Part shown: piece by piece, positions 43,839 through 51,593 of the stretch | How positions within the stretch are numbered: position 1 is the stretch's first letter | Layout of the letters: each line of letters begins with the position of its first letter | Assembly: GCA_903904735.1 (NCBI GenBank) | Contig: CAIVDM010000149.1 | Span: 1-51,593 of the forward strand | Direction: 5' to 3' | Length of the DNA stretch: 51,593 bases | Source: an uncultured delta proteobacterium | GTDB taxonomy: Bacteria; Bdellovibrionota_C; UBA2361; OMII01 | Program-made: the position numbers and the translations under genes | The notes under the pieces: model-generated | Told to the model about the DNA's origin: nothing | The model's database searches: none | The model's input: the letters and a program-made list of their open reading frames with translations, nothing else

Positions 43839-45518
43839 GTGAGACAGACCAAGAGAGTCCTGGCGATATTACTAGCCTCCCTCGGCTCAATAGTGACAGA
43901 GCATGGCGCCTCGGCGACCCCATTGGTGTTTAAGGGAATTCGGGCTGGGGACTCGTTGGGCGGCGCAGTTGCTTGTAGTAAGGCGTCGGTTGGTTCCCAT
44001 CGACGCTCGTTGATCGTGGCGACCGCGTCTGGCTACGGGTCTGGGCGTGGCGCGGTGATGATTTATGATCCTGAAGCGAAGGGTGGTAGACCCCGCGAGT
44101 TGAGATTAGTCGGCACGTCCGCTAGTTGCAAGTTTGGCTCATCGGTGAGTTTCATCTCGGATGTGAATGGAGATGGCATTGATGAACTTGTCGCCAGCGG
44201 CTCTTGCGCGGCAGGAGCCAAAGAGCGAGCACTGTTTATATTTGGAAGTGTTCGAAAAGGATCCGTGATTGGATTCGCTCTGTGCGGCTCTAAGACTGAG
44301 GACCGGGGAATATCTGGGATTGCGCGACATCGAGACGGCTTCCTGCTGCGGGATATCGATAATGCTGGTAGGGGCCTGTATGGAGTATTCATGACCTCCT
44401 CGAATCACTGTTCCGTCACGAGGGCCAAGGTTACGCCGCGCGGCGTCTTAGAGGAGGCGCAAGACGGGTCGTGTGCGTCAGATGCGGTTGGACCGTGCGT
44501 CGCCTCGCGTGGCTGCCAGGCACATATAGGAGGTCGACTACGCGGGCTGGAAGTGCGAGGGATTCCAGGGTTCCAAGATCGGAGAGGACGTATTGAAGTG
44601 TTGACACGCGCCTCACGAGGGGCGGCGGCATCTTTACGAGCGACTAGTAGTCAGATTGATTCCTATCCGACCGATATTATTTGGCCCGAGCCTACGGTCT
44701 ACGGTAGTCCTGTTTCATTGGCACCCAGTGTCGTCGCTACTCCTAATGAATCCGGTCCATTGGCGCCAGGCACCGTAATCATCCTAGAAGGCCTCGAGAC
44801 ATCGACGCCGAGTGTTGAGGCTACTCCTATGGACACCAGCCAGCCTTGGGCGACTGCAGTGGGCACTCCCGGCGACTCGAGCCCAAGTGAGGAGAGCAGT
44901 CCTAGGGGGGCTGAGCAGTCCGACTCAAGTATCGTTGCCACACCGACTAGTGATGTCCCTTGGACCCCTAGCGCGGACCTTACTCCTGGTGGCGCTGACC
45001 ACGCCGCGCCACGTGTCGTCATTGTTCCCGCTAACACTAACTCGGCCATAAACGGGATTGCGATTGCCCCCGGTAGCGCTGGATTGCCCGCTCCTGAAGT
45101 CTCTTTCTCAAGTCAAAACACAGCGAACGTAATACTTCCCGAGGTGTCGGTGCGGCTGACCGAAGCGCAACGGGAGAGAGCCCTGAGGCTGTTGCTCAAT
45201 CGCGGCTCATCCAAACAGAAGGCCGAGAAAGCGCTTGAGACCCGCGGAAACTTAATAACGACGTATATCGTGACGCTTGTGGCGGAGAGTGACGTCGTCG
45301 CGGCGCGGGCTGTTATGCTCAAAGCGAGAATAGTAAACCCCAGGGGAACGAGACGGATCCGCAAGTTGCGCAGCCGCCGGAGTCGAGTCAGCGTCGGCAG
45401 ACTAACGCCCGGTGCCACGTACTCGGTGTCGTATCGCGTCGAGATATCTCTCAAGAAGCCACGAACGGTGCTTGGTGTAACTAAACCGAGCGAGGCGGCT
45501 CGATTTCGGGCGCCATAG
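43839..45518 (+). CDS. Secreted protein with FG-GAP-like repeats, Thr/Pro/Ser-rich stalk and fibronectin-like C-terminus
   Basis: 559 residues from GTG 43839, which has GGGAGG five bases upstream, overlapping the kinase stop. Signal peptide RVLAILLASLGSIVTEHGASA. The N-terminal half contains FG-GAP/VCBS-like beta-propeller repeats (AGDSLGGAVACS, FGSSVSFISDVNGDGIDELV with a calcium-binding-like DxNxDG loop). A stalk of about 150 residues (about 285-430) is rich in Thr, Pro, Ser and repeats a VVATPN/VEATPM/IVATPT theme. The C-terminal about 120 residues contain a helical RLTEAQRERALRLLLNRG segment and a fibronectin-type tail (LTPGATYSVSYRV). It is likely a surface or secreted protein, perhaps the partner or target of the adjacent kinase (inference). 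Confidence 0.75.
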   Translation: MRQTKRVLAILLASLGSIVTEHGASATPLVFKGIRAGDSLGGAVACSKASVGSHRRSLIVATASGYGSGRGAVMIYDPEAKGGRPRELRLVGTSASCKFGSSVSFISDVNGDGIDELVASGSCAAGAKERALFIFGSVRKGSVIGFALCGSKTEDRGISGIARHRDGFLLRDIDNAGRGLYGVFMTSSNHCSVTRAKVTPRGVLEEAQDGSCASDAVGPCVASRGCQAHIGGRLRGLEVRGIPGFQDRRGRIEVLTRASRGAAASLRATSSQIDSYPTDIIWPEPTVYGSPVSLAPSVVATPNESGPLAPGTVIILEGLETSTPSVEATPMDTSQPWATAVGTPGDSSPSEESSPRGAEQSDSSIVATPTSDVPWTPSADLTPGGADHAAPRVVIVPANTNSAINGIAIAPGSAGLPAPEVSFSSQNTANVILPEVSVRLTEAQRERALRLLLNRGSSKQKAEKALETRGNLITTYIVTLVAESDVVAARAVMLKARIVNPRGTRRIRKLRSRRSRVSVGRLTPGATYSVSYRVEISLKKPRTVLGVTKPSEAARFRAP

Positions 45519-45597
45519 CCACGAAAAATACCCCTTCCTCGCGCTATGTCTTGCGACTAAGATCTCTCCATCTTTATGTACTACAAGGCGGTCACGT

Positions 45598-46026
45598 ATG
45601 GCGGCGTGGATTTGGTTAGTTCTCGGGTTGGGTTTGATGGTGCTTGAACTCCTGGCGCCAGGGAGCTTCTTTATGCTCATTCTAGGGTTCGCGGGTCTAA
45701 CAGTGGGAGCCCTAGGATTGCTAGGACTCTCCGAGTCGTTGTTATCGCAGACGGCGATTTTCTCTGTTACGGCAGTCCTGCTCTGGATAGGTTTGGGCAA
45801 GCGCCTGCGGAGTGTCGCACGTCAGCGTAAAAACGAGCCAGGTCAACTTGTGGGTAAGAGAGTTGTGGTCCAGGGCGACTTGGCTCCCGCGACCCATGGC
45901 TCAGGCGAACTGTTTGGTTCTCCGTGGAGATTGCTGAATGTTGGAGAAGTGATGATCGCTGATGGAGCCGAGGCTGAGGTTGTCGGTGAAGAGGGCGTGA
46001 CGTTACGGGTGAGAGCTATTAAATAG
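45598..46026 (+). CDS. NfeD-family membrane protein (YbbK-type)
   Basis: 142 residues. Two or three hydrophobic helices (about 3-25, 28-48, 52-70: WLVLGLGLMVLELLAPGSFF) precede an OB-fold domain (about 82-142; GQLVGKRVVVQGDLAP, GSPWRLLNVGEVMIADG). It is the short NfeD form without the protease domain. Such proteins work with stomatin/SPFH partners in membrane-quality control; the partner is the next gene, 22 bp downstream, as is usual. Ribosome site AAGGCGG is moderate. Confidence 0.92.
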   Translation: MAAWIWLVLGLGLMVLELLAPGSFFMLILGFAGLTVGALGLLGLSESLLSQTAIFSVTAVLLWIGLGKRLRSVARQRKNEPGQLVGKRVVVQGDLAPATHGSGELFGSPWRLLNVGEVMIADGAEAEVVGEEGVTLRVRAIK

Positions 46027-46048
46027 TTTTCGAGCTGGAGAGGGAGCA

Positions 46049-47020
46049 ATGGTATCGATAGTGTTATTAGCAATCGTTTTTTTAGTTTGTCTGACCATCT
46101 ACAAGGGGGCTGTTATCGTTCCTCAGCAGATGCGCTATGTGATTGAGAGATTGGGGCAATACCACGTAACGCTTGACGCGGGTTTCCATGTCCTGATCCC
46201 TTATATCGACGCCGTTAGATACCGACATTCGATTAAAGAGCAGGTTATCGATATCCCTGAACAGATCTGTATCACGAGCGACAACGTCCAGGTGGCCGTT
46301 GACGGTATCGTGTACGTGCGTGTGATTGACGCCCAGGCGGCTTCATACGGCATTGATGATTATCTTTTCGGTCTCGTGCAGTTGGCGCAGACAACCTTGC
46401 GAAGTGAGATCGGGAAGATTGAGCTTGATAAGACCTTCGAGGCGCGCGCTCACATCAACGCCAACATTGTCGCGGAGGTGGATAAGGCGGCCGAGGCTTG
46501 GGGAGTTAAAGTTCTCCGCTATGAGATTAAGAATATCACGCCCCCACGAGAAATTATCACCGCTATGGAGAAGCAGATGAAAGCCGAGCGCGAAAAGCGA
46601 GCGGCGATTCTCGCCTCTGAGGGACAGAGGGACGCGGCGATAAATAACGCGGAAGGCGAGAAGCAGCGCCAGATTAAGGAATCTGAGGCTAGCATGATGG
46701 CGCAGGTTAATACGGCGAAAGGTGAGGCTGAGGCAATCCTGGAGGTCGCGCGAGCGACCGCGGAAGGATTGCGATTGGTGGGTGGTTCGCTGCAAGGTGA
46801 AGGTGGAAAGCTCGCGATGGAGCTTCGAATCGCGGAGCAATACCTGCCTCAATTCGGTCGAATCGCTCATAAGAGTAGTACGGTGGTGCTTCCGGCGAAT
46901 CTATCAGACGTAGGTGGTATGATCGCGTTGGCTCGTAGTGTGTTCAAAAAGGATTCTGAGTCGGGAGGAAATATGGATACTGACGCCGAGCTTCGGATCA
47001 ATCGACCACCGCTATCGTAA
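46049..47020 (+). CDS. SPFH/Band 7 stomatin-like protein (QmcA-type)
   Basis: 323 residues. One N-terminal membrane helix (about 3-22), then a Band 7 domain (about 30-200; VPQQMRYVIERLGQYHVTLD, EQVIDIPEQICITSDNVQVA, YGIDDYLFGLVQLAQTTLR) and a long alpha-helical coiled coil with repeated Ala/Glu/Gln/Arg (about 195-255, REKRAAILASEGQRDAAINN). These proteins form ring oligomers that organise membrane microdomains. The RYEIKNITPPREI motif is a stomatin/paraslipin signature. Directly follows NfeD, its partner. GGGAG precedes the ATG. Confidence 0.94.
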   Translation: MVSIVLLAIVFLVCLTIYKGAVIVPQQMRYVIERLGQYHVTLDAGFHVLIPYIDAVRYRHSIKEQVIDIPEQICITSDNVQVAVDGIVYVRVIDAQAASYGIDDYLFGLVQLAQTTLRSEIGKIELDKTFEARAHINANIVAEVDKAAEAWGVKVLRYEIKNITPPREIITAMEKQMKAEREKRAAILASEGQRDAAINNAEGEKQRQIKESEASMMAQVNTAKGEAEAILEVARATAEGLRLVGGSLQGEGGKLAMELRIAEQYLPQFGRIAHKSSTVVLPANLSDVGGMIALARSVFKKDSESGGNMDTDAELRINRPPLS

Positions 47021-47033
47021 AGGAGGGAGCTCC

Positions 47034-47396
47034 ATGATCGTGCCTGTCTTAGTTCAACTTTTCATAGCTTTTGGAATCTTCAACGTCTGGGTGCTTCGCT
47101 CTAATAAACCCACGGCGTTTCGTGGTGGACAAGCCCAGTCAATGGCGGAGGAGTTTCGGGTGTATGGTCTCTCCGATGAGGTCAGGAAGATAGTTGGCGC
47201 GCTTAAATTGAGTCTCGCGGCGCTTCTCATCGTTGGTATTTGGATACCAGCGATGGCAGTGATCGCCTCGTCGTGTATGGCATTTCTGATGTTGGTGGCG
47301 GTAGTGATGCACGTCAAGGCGTCCGACCCGATCAAGAAAGCTATCCCGGCGTTTTGTATGATGACGCTGTCTTTGGTAGTGGTGCTGTCGTACTAG
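47034..47396 (+). CDS. DoxX-like small membrane protein
   Basis: 120 residues from ATG 47034; the ribosome site AAAGGAGGG (47019-47027) decides the start. Four hydrophobic helices (about 2-16, 45-65, 70-90, 101-119) and the DoxX-like pattern FIAFGIFNVWVLRSNKPTAF, YGLSDEVRKIVGALKLSLAA and AVVMHVKASDPIKKAIPAF. DoxX-like proteins are poorly understood inner-membrane proteins linked to redox or stress. It is the last gene of the NfeD-stomatin operon. Confidence 0.82.
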   Translation: MIVPVLVQLFIAFGIFNVWVLRSNKPTAFRGGQAQSMAEEFRVYGLSDEVRKIVGALKLSLAALLIVGIWIPAMAVIASSCMAFLMLVAVVMHVKASDPIKKAIPAFCMMTLSLVVVLSY

Positions 47397-47426
47397 TGTT
47401 TGCCTTCGCTTGACACCGCGGCGTCC

Positions 47427-48281
47427 CTATAGAGGCTTCGCGACAAACTGTCCCTTCGATGTCAGCTCTATTGTCGCCCACGGAACGTCGCTGTCGTGTT
47501 GAAAAAAAACGCGCACACCAGGTTGGCAGGCTCTTTCGAGAAAAGCGAGCTTCTCTTGTAGTAGTGTATCAGCGCATACGTCGTACCCCATATGGTAGGC
47601 GAGGGGAACGTGGTGACTCGTTGGAATGAGGTCCGTCGGAAAGAATATTCGCTCATTCCCAGCGACGATCTCTATCCAATGTTGTCCCGGAGTGTGTCCA
47701 TCGACTCGGTGCACGATAATATCTGGGAGTATTTCAACACTGCCGTCACACAGTTGTACGTTCGCCTCTTTGAGTGGATCGATATTCTCGGGCATGTAGC
47801 TAGCGCGATCCTTCGGAGTCGGGTGTTGGGCATGCTCCCAGTTCGCCATTTGCAGGTGAACTTTCGCCTTGGGATATCTCAGACGAAGAGTTCCAGACGC
47901 GTCGTGGTACGAGATACCGCCAGCGTGGTCAAAATGCAGGTGAGTGAGAACGACATCGGTAACGTCCTCAGGATTAAAACCGAGTGAGGTTTGGGGTTCT
48001 AGCTGGATGGCGTAGATCTCCCGCAATTTGTCACTCCACTTATCACCGATTCCAACATCGAGGAGTATCACTCGAGATTCGTCCTTGATAAGGAGTGAGC
48101 GGCACACGAGCGGAATACGGTTAGATTCATCAGCCGGTATGCTCTTAGACCACAGATTCTTGGGAACAGATCCAAACATGCATCCGCCATCGAGGCGAAA
48201 GGAGGCGAACATAACGGGGGTAATAGTGAATCGTCCAAATTTCACGCGAATCTCCTTGCAGGTTGCTATGTTGCTTTCCAC
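47427..48281 (-). CDS. MBL-fold metallohydrolase (lactonase-like)
   Basis: 284 residues. The HxHxDH motif is VVLTHLHFDHAGG; further ligands DGHTPGQHWIEI and FFPTDLIPTSHHVPLAYHMG follow the quorum-quenching-lactonase/MBL-B pattern (for example AiiA-like or glyoxalase II-related). Substrate unknown. Its start overlaps the end of the enoyl-CoA hydratase gene by 16 bases, so it is co-expressed with it. Last gene of the holB-to-MBL run. Confidence 0.86.
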   Translation of the reverse strand: MESNIATCKEIRVKFGRFTITPVMFASFRLDGGCMFGSVPKNLWSKSIPADESNRIPLVCRSLLIKDESRVILLDVGIGDKWSDKLREIYAIQLEPQTSLGFNPEDVTDVVLTHLHFDHAGGISYHDASGTLRLRYPKAKVHLQMANWEHAQHPTPKDRASYMPENIDPLKEANVQLCDGSVEILPDIIVHRVDGHTPGQHWIEIVAGNERIFFPTDLIPTSHHVPLAYHMGYDVCADTLLQEKLAFLERACQPGVRVFFQHDSDVPWATIELTSKGQFVAKPL

Positions 48282-49048
48282 GACGGGGGTCGTTTTTCGC
48301 GAAAGGCGGCGATTCCCTCCACCGCTTCGTCTCCGATACTCACCAAGGCGCTCTGGTCGGCCAGATCGAGCATCTGCTCATACAGGTTAGCGCCCTGAAT
48401 ATCTCGCAGAGCTCGTTTTGTCGCGCGAACCGCCTGAGGACCCTGTGAGATGATTCCGTCACAGAGCGTTTTTATCGCCAATTCAAGCTGAGATTTCTGA
48501 ACCACTTGTGTAACGAGTCCCGCGTGAAGCGCGCGCTCGGCGCTAATTCGCTCTCCTCGCAGCGCCATAAGACGCAAGACGCTTGGCGAGACTCGTTGGC
48601 GCAGTGGTGCCAAAACAACCATCGGCGAGAGGCCGATAGCGACTTCGGGGAGACCAAATATCGCGTCATCAGCCGCTATGGCGATATCGCACGCCGCGAC
48701 CAGACCGCATCCACCAGCTAAGGCGAAACCGTGTACCGCCGCGACGACAGGAATGGGGCACGTTGTGATACTCGCGATCAGGTTGGCGACAGCGCGGAAA
48801 AATTCACGCCGATCCTCTGGGCTAGGGATGCTCTCCAATTCGGAGAGGTCCGCCCCCGCGCAGAACGCCTCGGTACCGGCTCCTGTCAGCAGAACGCAAC
48901 GTGGTGAATTAGTGTCGTACTTCGCGGAAAAAATAGCGACTAATTGCCGAATGGTTTCCCTGTTGAGCGCGTTGCGCGCCTCGGGGCGATTGATCCTGAC
49001 CGCGAGGAGGTGACCAGAGGCTTGAGTTTCGACGCACGGATGACTCAT
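48266..49048 (-). CDS. Enoyl-CoA hydratase/isomerase family protein
   Basis: 260 residues of the crotonase fold. Oxyanion-hole segments AGADLSELES and VHGFALAGGCGLVAACDIAI, then FGLPEVAIGLSP with the conserved Glu that acts as catalytic acid/base (crotonase Glu164). The other crotonase glutamate (Glu144, usually GGGCE) is replaced here by Gly-Leu in GGCGLV, as in methylglutaconyl-CoA hydratases and some isomerases, so plain enoyl-CoA hydratase activity is not assured. It lies six bases after tatD and overlaps the MBL gene. Confidence 0.88.
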   Translation of the reverse strand: MSHPCVETQASGHLLAVRINRPEARNALNRETIRQLVAIFSAKYDTNSPRCVLLTGAGTEAFCAGADLSELESIPSPEDRREFFRAVANLIASITTCPIPVVAAVHGFALAGGCGLVAACDIAIAADDAIFGLPEVAIGLSPMVVLAPLRQRVSPSVLRLMALRGERISAERALHAGLVTQVVQKSQLELAIKTLCDGIISQGPQAVRATKRALRDIQGANLYEQMLDLADQSALVSIGDEAVEGIAAFREKRPPSWKAT

Positions 49049-49054
49049 GAAAAC

Positions 49055-49834
49055 TTACCTCATATGAGAAAAGAGTCGCAGCGCGTTCTGAGTGGTGATC
49101 GCCGCGATCTCCCCGAGTGATACCCCTTTAATCTCTGCGAGCTTGCGCGCCGTGTCCACAACAAAAGAAGGCTCGCATCGCTTACCTCGATTAGGCTCTG
49201 GCGCAAGAAAAGGGGCGTCGGTCTCAACCAGAATCCGCTCTAGTGGCACCTGTCGACAAACATCGCGTACCTCGTCAGCCTTTTTGAACGTTATCTGCCC
49301 TGGAAACGAAACGTAGAAGCCGATCTCAGATAACCTGGCGGCAAAGGCCGCGTTCTCCGCGAAGCAGTGAAAGACTCCACTGACATCCCGCGCGTTGTTG
49401 TCTAATAATACCTTGAGGCATTCCTCTCCGGCGTTTCGGGAGTGAATCACGAGTGGCTTCTTAACTTCTTTTGCGAGCGCGATTTGCGCCTCAAAGGTCT
49501 CGTATTGTCGGTCGGCGGGAGCCCAATCTCGATAAAAATCGAGCCCAGTCTCGCCGATACCTACTACCTTTGGGTGCGCCGCAAGACGCCGTAGCTCACT
49601 GAGGTCATACGGTGACCCCGCGCAATGAGGATGTACTCCGACAGTTGCCCATACAGACTCATGCCTCTCCGACAACTCAATCGCGTTATGGGCTCCCTTG
49701 ATACCTGAGCCGGTCCCAATGGTGATCATCCGTGTGACACCAGCGGACAGCGCTCGCTCAACGCACGCGTCGCGGTCGCTATCGAACGCCTCCATGTCAA
49801 GGTGGCAGTGGGAGTCGATCAGATCGAGAGACAT
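49055..49834 (-). CDS. tatD: TatD-family metal-dependent DNase
   Basis: 259 residues. TIM-barrel hydrolase with the full ligand set: HxH (DSHCHLD), Glu in GETGLDFYRD, His in VIHSRNAGEE, His in GVFHCFAEN and Asp in VETDAPFLAPEP. TatD enzymes are 3'-5' exonucleases acting on DNA repair and fragmentation intermediates. The gene is three bases after the tRNA-binding gene; the tmk/holB/metG/tatD neighbourhood is a widespread bacterial arrangement. Confidence 0.95.
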   Translation of the reverse strand: MSLDLIDSHCHLDMEAFDSDRDACVERALSAGVTRMITIGTGSGIKGAHNAIELSERHESVWATVGVHPHCAGSPYDLSELRRLAAHPKVVGIGETGLDFYRDWAPADRQYETFEAQIALAKEVKKPLVIHSRNAGEECLKVLLDNNARDVSGVFHCFAENAAFAARLSEIGFYVSFPGQITFKKADEVRDVCRQVPLERILVETDAPFLAPEPNRGKRCEPSFVVDTARKLAEIKGVSLGEIAAITTQNALRLFSHMR

Positions 49835-49837
49835 CTG

Positions 49838-50230
49838 TTACCGAACTCGGGCTCCCGCGGAAATCGGCTTATCTGGTGATAGCACCGCCAGTACCTCGTC
49901 CCCCTCAGTGGAGGCCGCGAGTAGCATACCGTGACTCTCAACACCCATGAGTTTCGCCGGCTTAAGGTTCGCCACGATTACGATCTGTCGTCCGACAAGT
50001 TGCTCGGGTGTATAGTGAAGCGCTATGCCTGATACTATCTGTCGCTTGCCGAGTTCTCCGACGTCTACCTGGATCTGATAGAGCTTCTTCGATTTCGGGA
50101 TCGCCTCAACCTTCTCGACCGTCGCGATTCGGAACTTCACTTTGGCGAAGGTCTCAATATCGATTTCATCGGTTGGAGCTTGAGCTTGTGGCGCTGCTTG
50201 GGCGGATGTGGGTGTGTCTTGTGCTTCCAT
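49838..50230 (-). CDS. Stand-alone tRNA-binding domain (MetRS beta subunit type)
   Basis: 130 residues. After a low-complexity Gln/Ala/Pro-rich start (about 1-25), an OB-fold tRNA-binding (EMAP-II/Arc1p) domain fills the rest: FAKVKFRIATVEKVEAIPKS, LYQIQVDVGELGKRQIVSGI, GRQIVIVANLKPAKLMGVES, HGMLLAAS. This is the appended C-terminal domain of methionyl-tRNA synthetase, here encoded as a separate protein. The catalytic MetRS gene is not in the window. AGGAG lies 12 nt before ATG. It sits between holB and tatD, where metG itself is often found. Confidence 0.9.
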   Translation of the reverse strand: MEAQDTPTSAQAAPQAQAPTDEIDIETFAKVKFRIATVEKVEAIPKSKKLYQIQVDVGELGKRQIVSGIALHYTPEQLVGRQIVIVANLKPAKLMGVESHGMLLAASTEGDEVLAVLSPDKPISAGARVR

Positions 50231-50294
50231 GGTGTTTCGCTCCTAACGAACCTCGTGTCGTTCTCTTCGAGAGACGTTCTAGTCGATCGCACCG

Positions 50295-50346
50295 CTAACT
50301 ACAAGGTTTTCCAGGTGCCTTGTGGTTCCAACCTACAGATTGGAAA
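50295..50346 (-). other. Two small hairpins in the leader of the tRNA-binding gene
   Basis: In the 138-bp gap between holB and the tRNA-binding gene, read on the minus strand, TTCCAA/TTGGAA with an 8-nt loop lies just upstream of ACAAGG/CCTTGT with an 11-nt loop. Neither has a T-run. They may be mRNA structures or chance; no T-box features were recognised. Confidence 0.3.
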
Positions 50347-50368
50347 TCTCGCTGCTTTTGGCCGGGTT

Positions 50369-51382
50369 TTAGAGGGCGAGGTCTTCCAAAATGGTCGGAT
50401 ACCTGTTCGGTGTCATTCGGTATCCTGTGGCGTATTCGTGAGAACAGCCCTGCAATACTCGTAGAAGGATGAGGGTGGGGTTGACGTGTCTGTCGATTAT
50501 CACATACTCGGCGTCGATGGTGTTCTGTAAGGCATGAGCCCAGACAGCCGCCGCGCCCGCATCGCTCGCGTTGGTCACGAGGCGCTGGCGAATCTGCATC
50601 CGTAAAAAGGTAAGTCTTTCAGCGAGGGTCGTTTTTTCAGTGCCCCATTCCTGCGCGGCTCGTGTTATTCGAGCTAGATCTCCTCGCCATGCGGCGTCCA
50701 ACACCGCTGTTATCTCATCGGCGTTCTCTATGCGGGCCCGAATAGTTGACAGCGCCCCTACAGAGCCATCGGCGAGCGTCGCTAATGCCATTTCTTCCTC
50801 AGAGGCTCCGCGCGCAAGAAGCACCGAACGGATCTCATCCTCTGAAAGGCGGTCAAAGAACCAGCGCTGGCAGCGGGATAGCATTGTCGAGGGTAACTTT
50901 GATGGGTTGGCGGCGATCAGGATAAAGAAGTTTTCTGGTCGAGGCTCCTCGAGGGTCTTGAGGATACAGTTGGCGCCCACCATTGAGATCGAGTCGGCGT
51001 TGTTAAAGATCGCGACCTTTCGGGTCCCCATAAAGGCTCGAAGGCTTAGGCGCTCTAAGACCTGACGAATATCGTCCACGGACGCGCCGTCGGGCCCAAA
51101 GGTAAGCGTATGAATATCGGGATGATTGTTACTATCAAATAGCTTGCAAGGTTTGCATTCTCCGCAGCCTCCCTGGGGTATAACGGGGGACGTTTGGCAG
51201 AGGAGCTGTCTGGCAAGCTCGCGGGCGACCAAATGTTTACCTATACCTTCCATTCCAGCGAAGAGGAGTGAGCTCGGAAGGCGCTCCTCTCGAACGAGGG
51301 TTGAAAGTGCTTGACGCTGAGTTGTATGACCGACGAGTGGTAACACACTGGTAGGATACGCCAAACACGACCTGGCGACCAC
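50369..51382 (-). CDS. holB: DNA polymerase III subunit delta'
   Basis: 337 residues. Clamp-loader subunit with a degenerate P-loop GMEGIGK (43-49), a zinc module (C62, then CGECKPC at 73-79), the sensor-like LKTLEEPRPENFFILIAAN block and the SRCQRW arginine-finger region that serves the neighbouring gamma/tau ATPase. The C-terminal third is helical. It starts at ATG 51382 and probably begins the minus-strand run holB, tRNA-binding domain, tatD, enoyl-CoA hydratase, MBL hydrolase, though 138 bp separate it from the next gene. Confidence 0.92.
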   Translation of the reverse strand: MVARSCLAYPTSVLPLVGHTTQRQALSTLVREERLPSSLLFAGMEGIGKHLVARELARQLLCQTSPVIPQGGCGECKPCKLFDSNNHPDIHTLTFGPDGASVDDIRQVLERLSLRAFMGTRKVAIFNNADSISMVGANCILKTLEEPRPENFFILIAANPSKLPSTMLSRCQRWFFDRLSEDEIRSVLLARGASEEEMALATLADGSVGALSTIRARIENADEITAVLDAAWRGDLARITRAAQEWGTEKTTLAERLTFLRMQIRQRLVTNASDAGAAAVWAHALQNTIDAEYVIIDRHVNPTLILLRVLQGCSHEYATGYRMTPNRYPTILEDLAL

Positions 51383-51512
51383 CCCACATCGCTGAGGAAT
51401 GCCCGAATGGTAAAATCAATAATTTCCCTATTGTTATGGCAACTTAAGGTGGATTACGCTTCAGCTCGTTGTTTGGGGTGCCGACGCGCCCCGTTTTTTG
51501 AGGGATTAATTC

Positions 51513-51593
51513 ATGAAAAAGATACTTTCGTTTTTTGCGCTCGCACTGGCTTTTGGTGCTACATCGGCTTCAGCTGATCCGTTGATGAAGTAC
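51513..51593 (+). CDS. N-terminus of a secreted protein, 3' end outside window
   Basis: Only 27 codons are visible: ATG 51513 opens a classical signal peptide (KKILSFFALALAFGATSASA, cleavage before DPLMKY). GAGGGA lies about 9 nt upstream. The function of the mature protein cannot be judged. It diverges from holB. Confidence 0.8.
   Translation, partial: MKKILSFFALALAFGATSASADPLMKY

Noticed and set aside
1..51593. Mobile elements, CRISPR arrays, integrases or defence systems
   Set aside because: No transposase, integrase, terminal inverted repeats, direct-repeat arrays or restriction/toxin genes were recognised anywhere in the window.

Overview
The window comes from a Gram-negative bacterium. 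It carries lipid A and LPS-export genes (lpxD, lptB), outer-membrane biogenesis genes (a SurA-type chaperone, a TonB-dependent receptor), many lipoproteins, and an rpoN-hpf-rapZ cluster. The mix of sigma-54, a Ser/Thr kinase fused to CHASE2, a DUF6502 regulator, a PilT-type ATPase and many small lipoproteins is typical of deltaproteobacterial-grade lineages, but I cannot name a taxon. No insertion sequence, CRISPR array, rRNA or tRNA gene was seen. The ends are partial: a glycoside hydrolase at the left and a secreted protein at the right.

Layout. 1-3.2 kb: partial GH63-like glucosidase, glycine-zipper lipoprotein, M42 aminopeptidase. 3.2-5.5 kb: beta-carbonic anhydrase plus SulP transporter, a translationally coupled bicarbonate-type pair. 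5.7-8.2 kb: Fur-family (Zur-like) regulator overlapping a ZnuD-like TonB receptor, behind a promoter with a clear operator. 8.3-13.8 kb: truncated SGNH hydrolase, metK with its terminator, rapZ, hpf, rpoN. 14.5-22 kb: an accessory envelope region around lpxD with secreted proteins, a DUF4397 lipoprotein, a CsgG-like lipoprotein and two related DUF6502-lipoprotein cassettes. 22.3-24.4 kb: pcnB-lptB. 25-27 kb: small hypothetical proteins and a membrane SGNH hydrolase. 27-35.4 kb: on the minus strand mfd, a SurA-like PPIase, a phosphomannomutase/phosphoglucomutase and a degenerate UvrA-like protein. 35.6-37.7 kb: PilT-like ATPase and a periplasmic amino-acid-type binding protein. 38-40.4 kb: an operon of OPRT-like phosphoribosyltransferase, Nudix hydrolase and MFS transporter. 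40.4-47.4 kb: MBL hydrolase, Ser/Thr kinase-CHASE2, secreted FG-GAP-like protein, NfeD, stomatin, DoxX-like protein. 47.4-51.4 kb: a minus-strand run of holB, stand-alone MetRS-beta tRNA-binding domain, tatD, enoyl-CoA hydratase and MBL hydrolase.

Most striking points: (1) a 678-residue protein that follows the UvrA plan, with the C-terminal zinc module intact but the Walker A, signature and Walker B motifs of both ATPase halves eroded, two genes from mfd; (2) two paralogous DUF6502-lipoprotein cassettes 2-3 kb apart, one with a full-length regulator and an apparently leaderless promoter, the other with an internally deleted DUF6502 that reads in frame into the lipoprotein; (3) a compact zinc-uptake module whose operator is visible in the DNA. 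Most of the rest is ordinary housekeeping and envelope biology. All functional calls are by reading motifs; no database search was possible.
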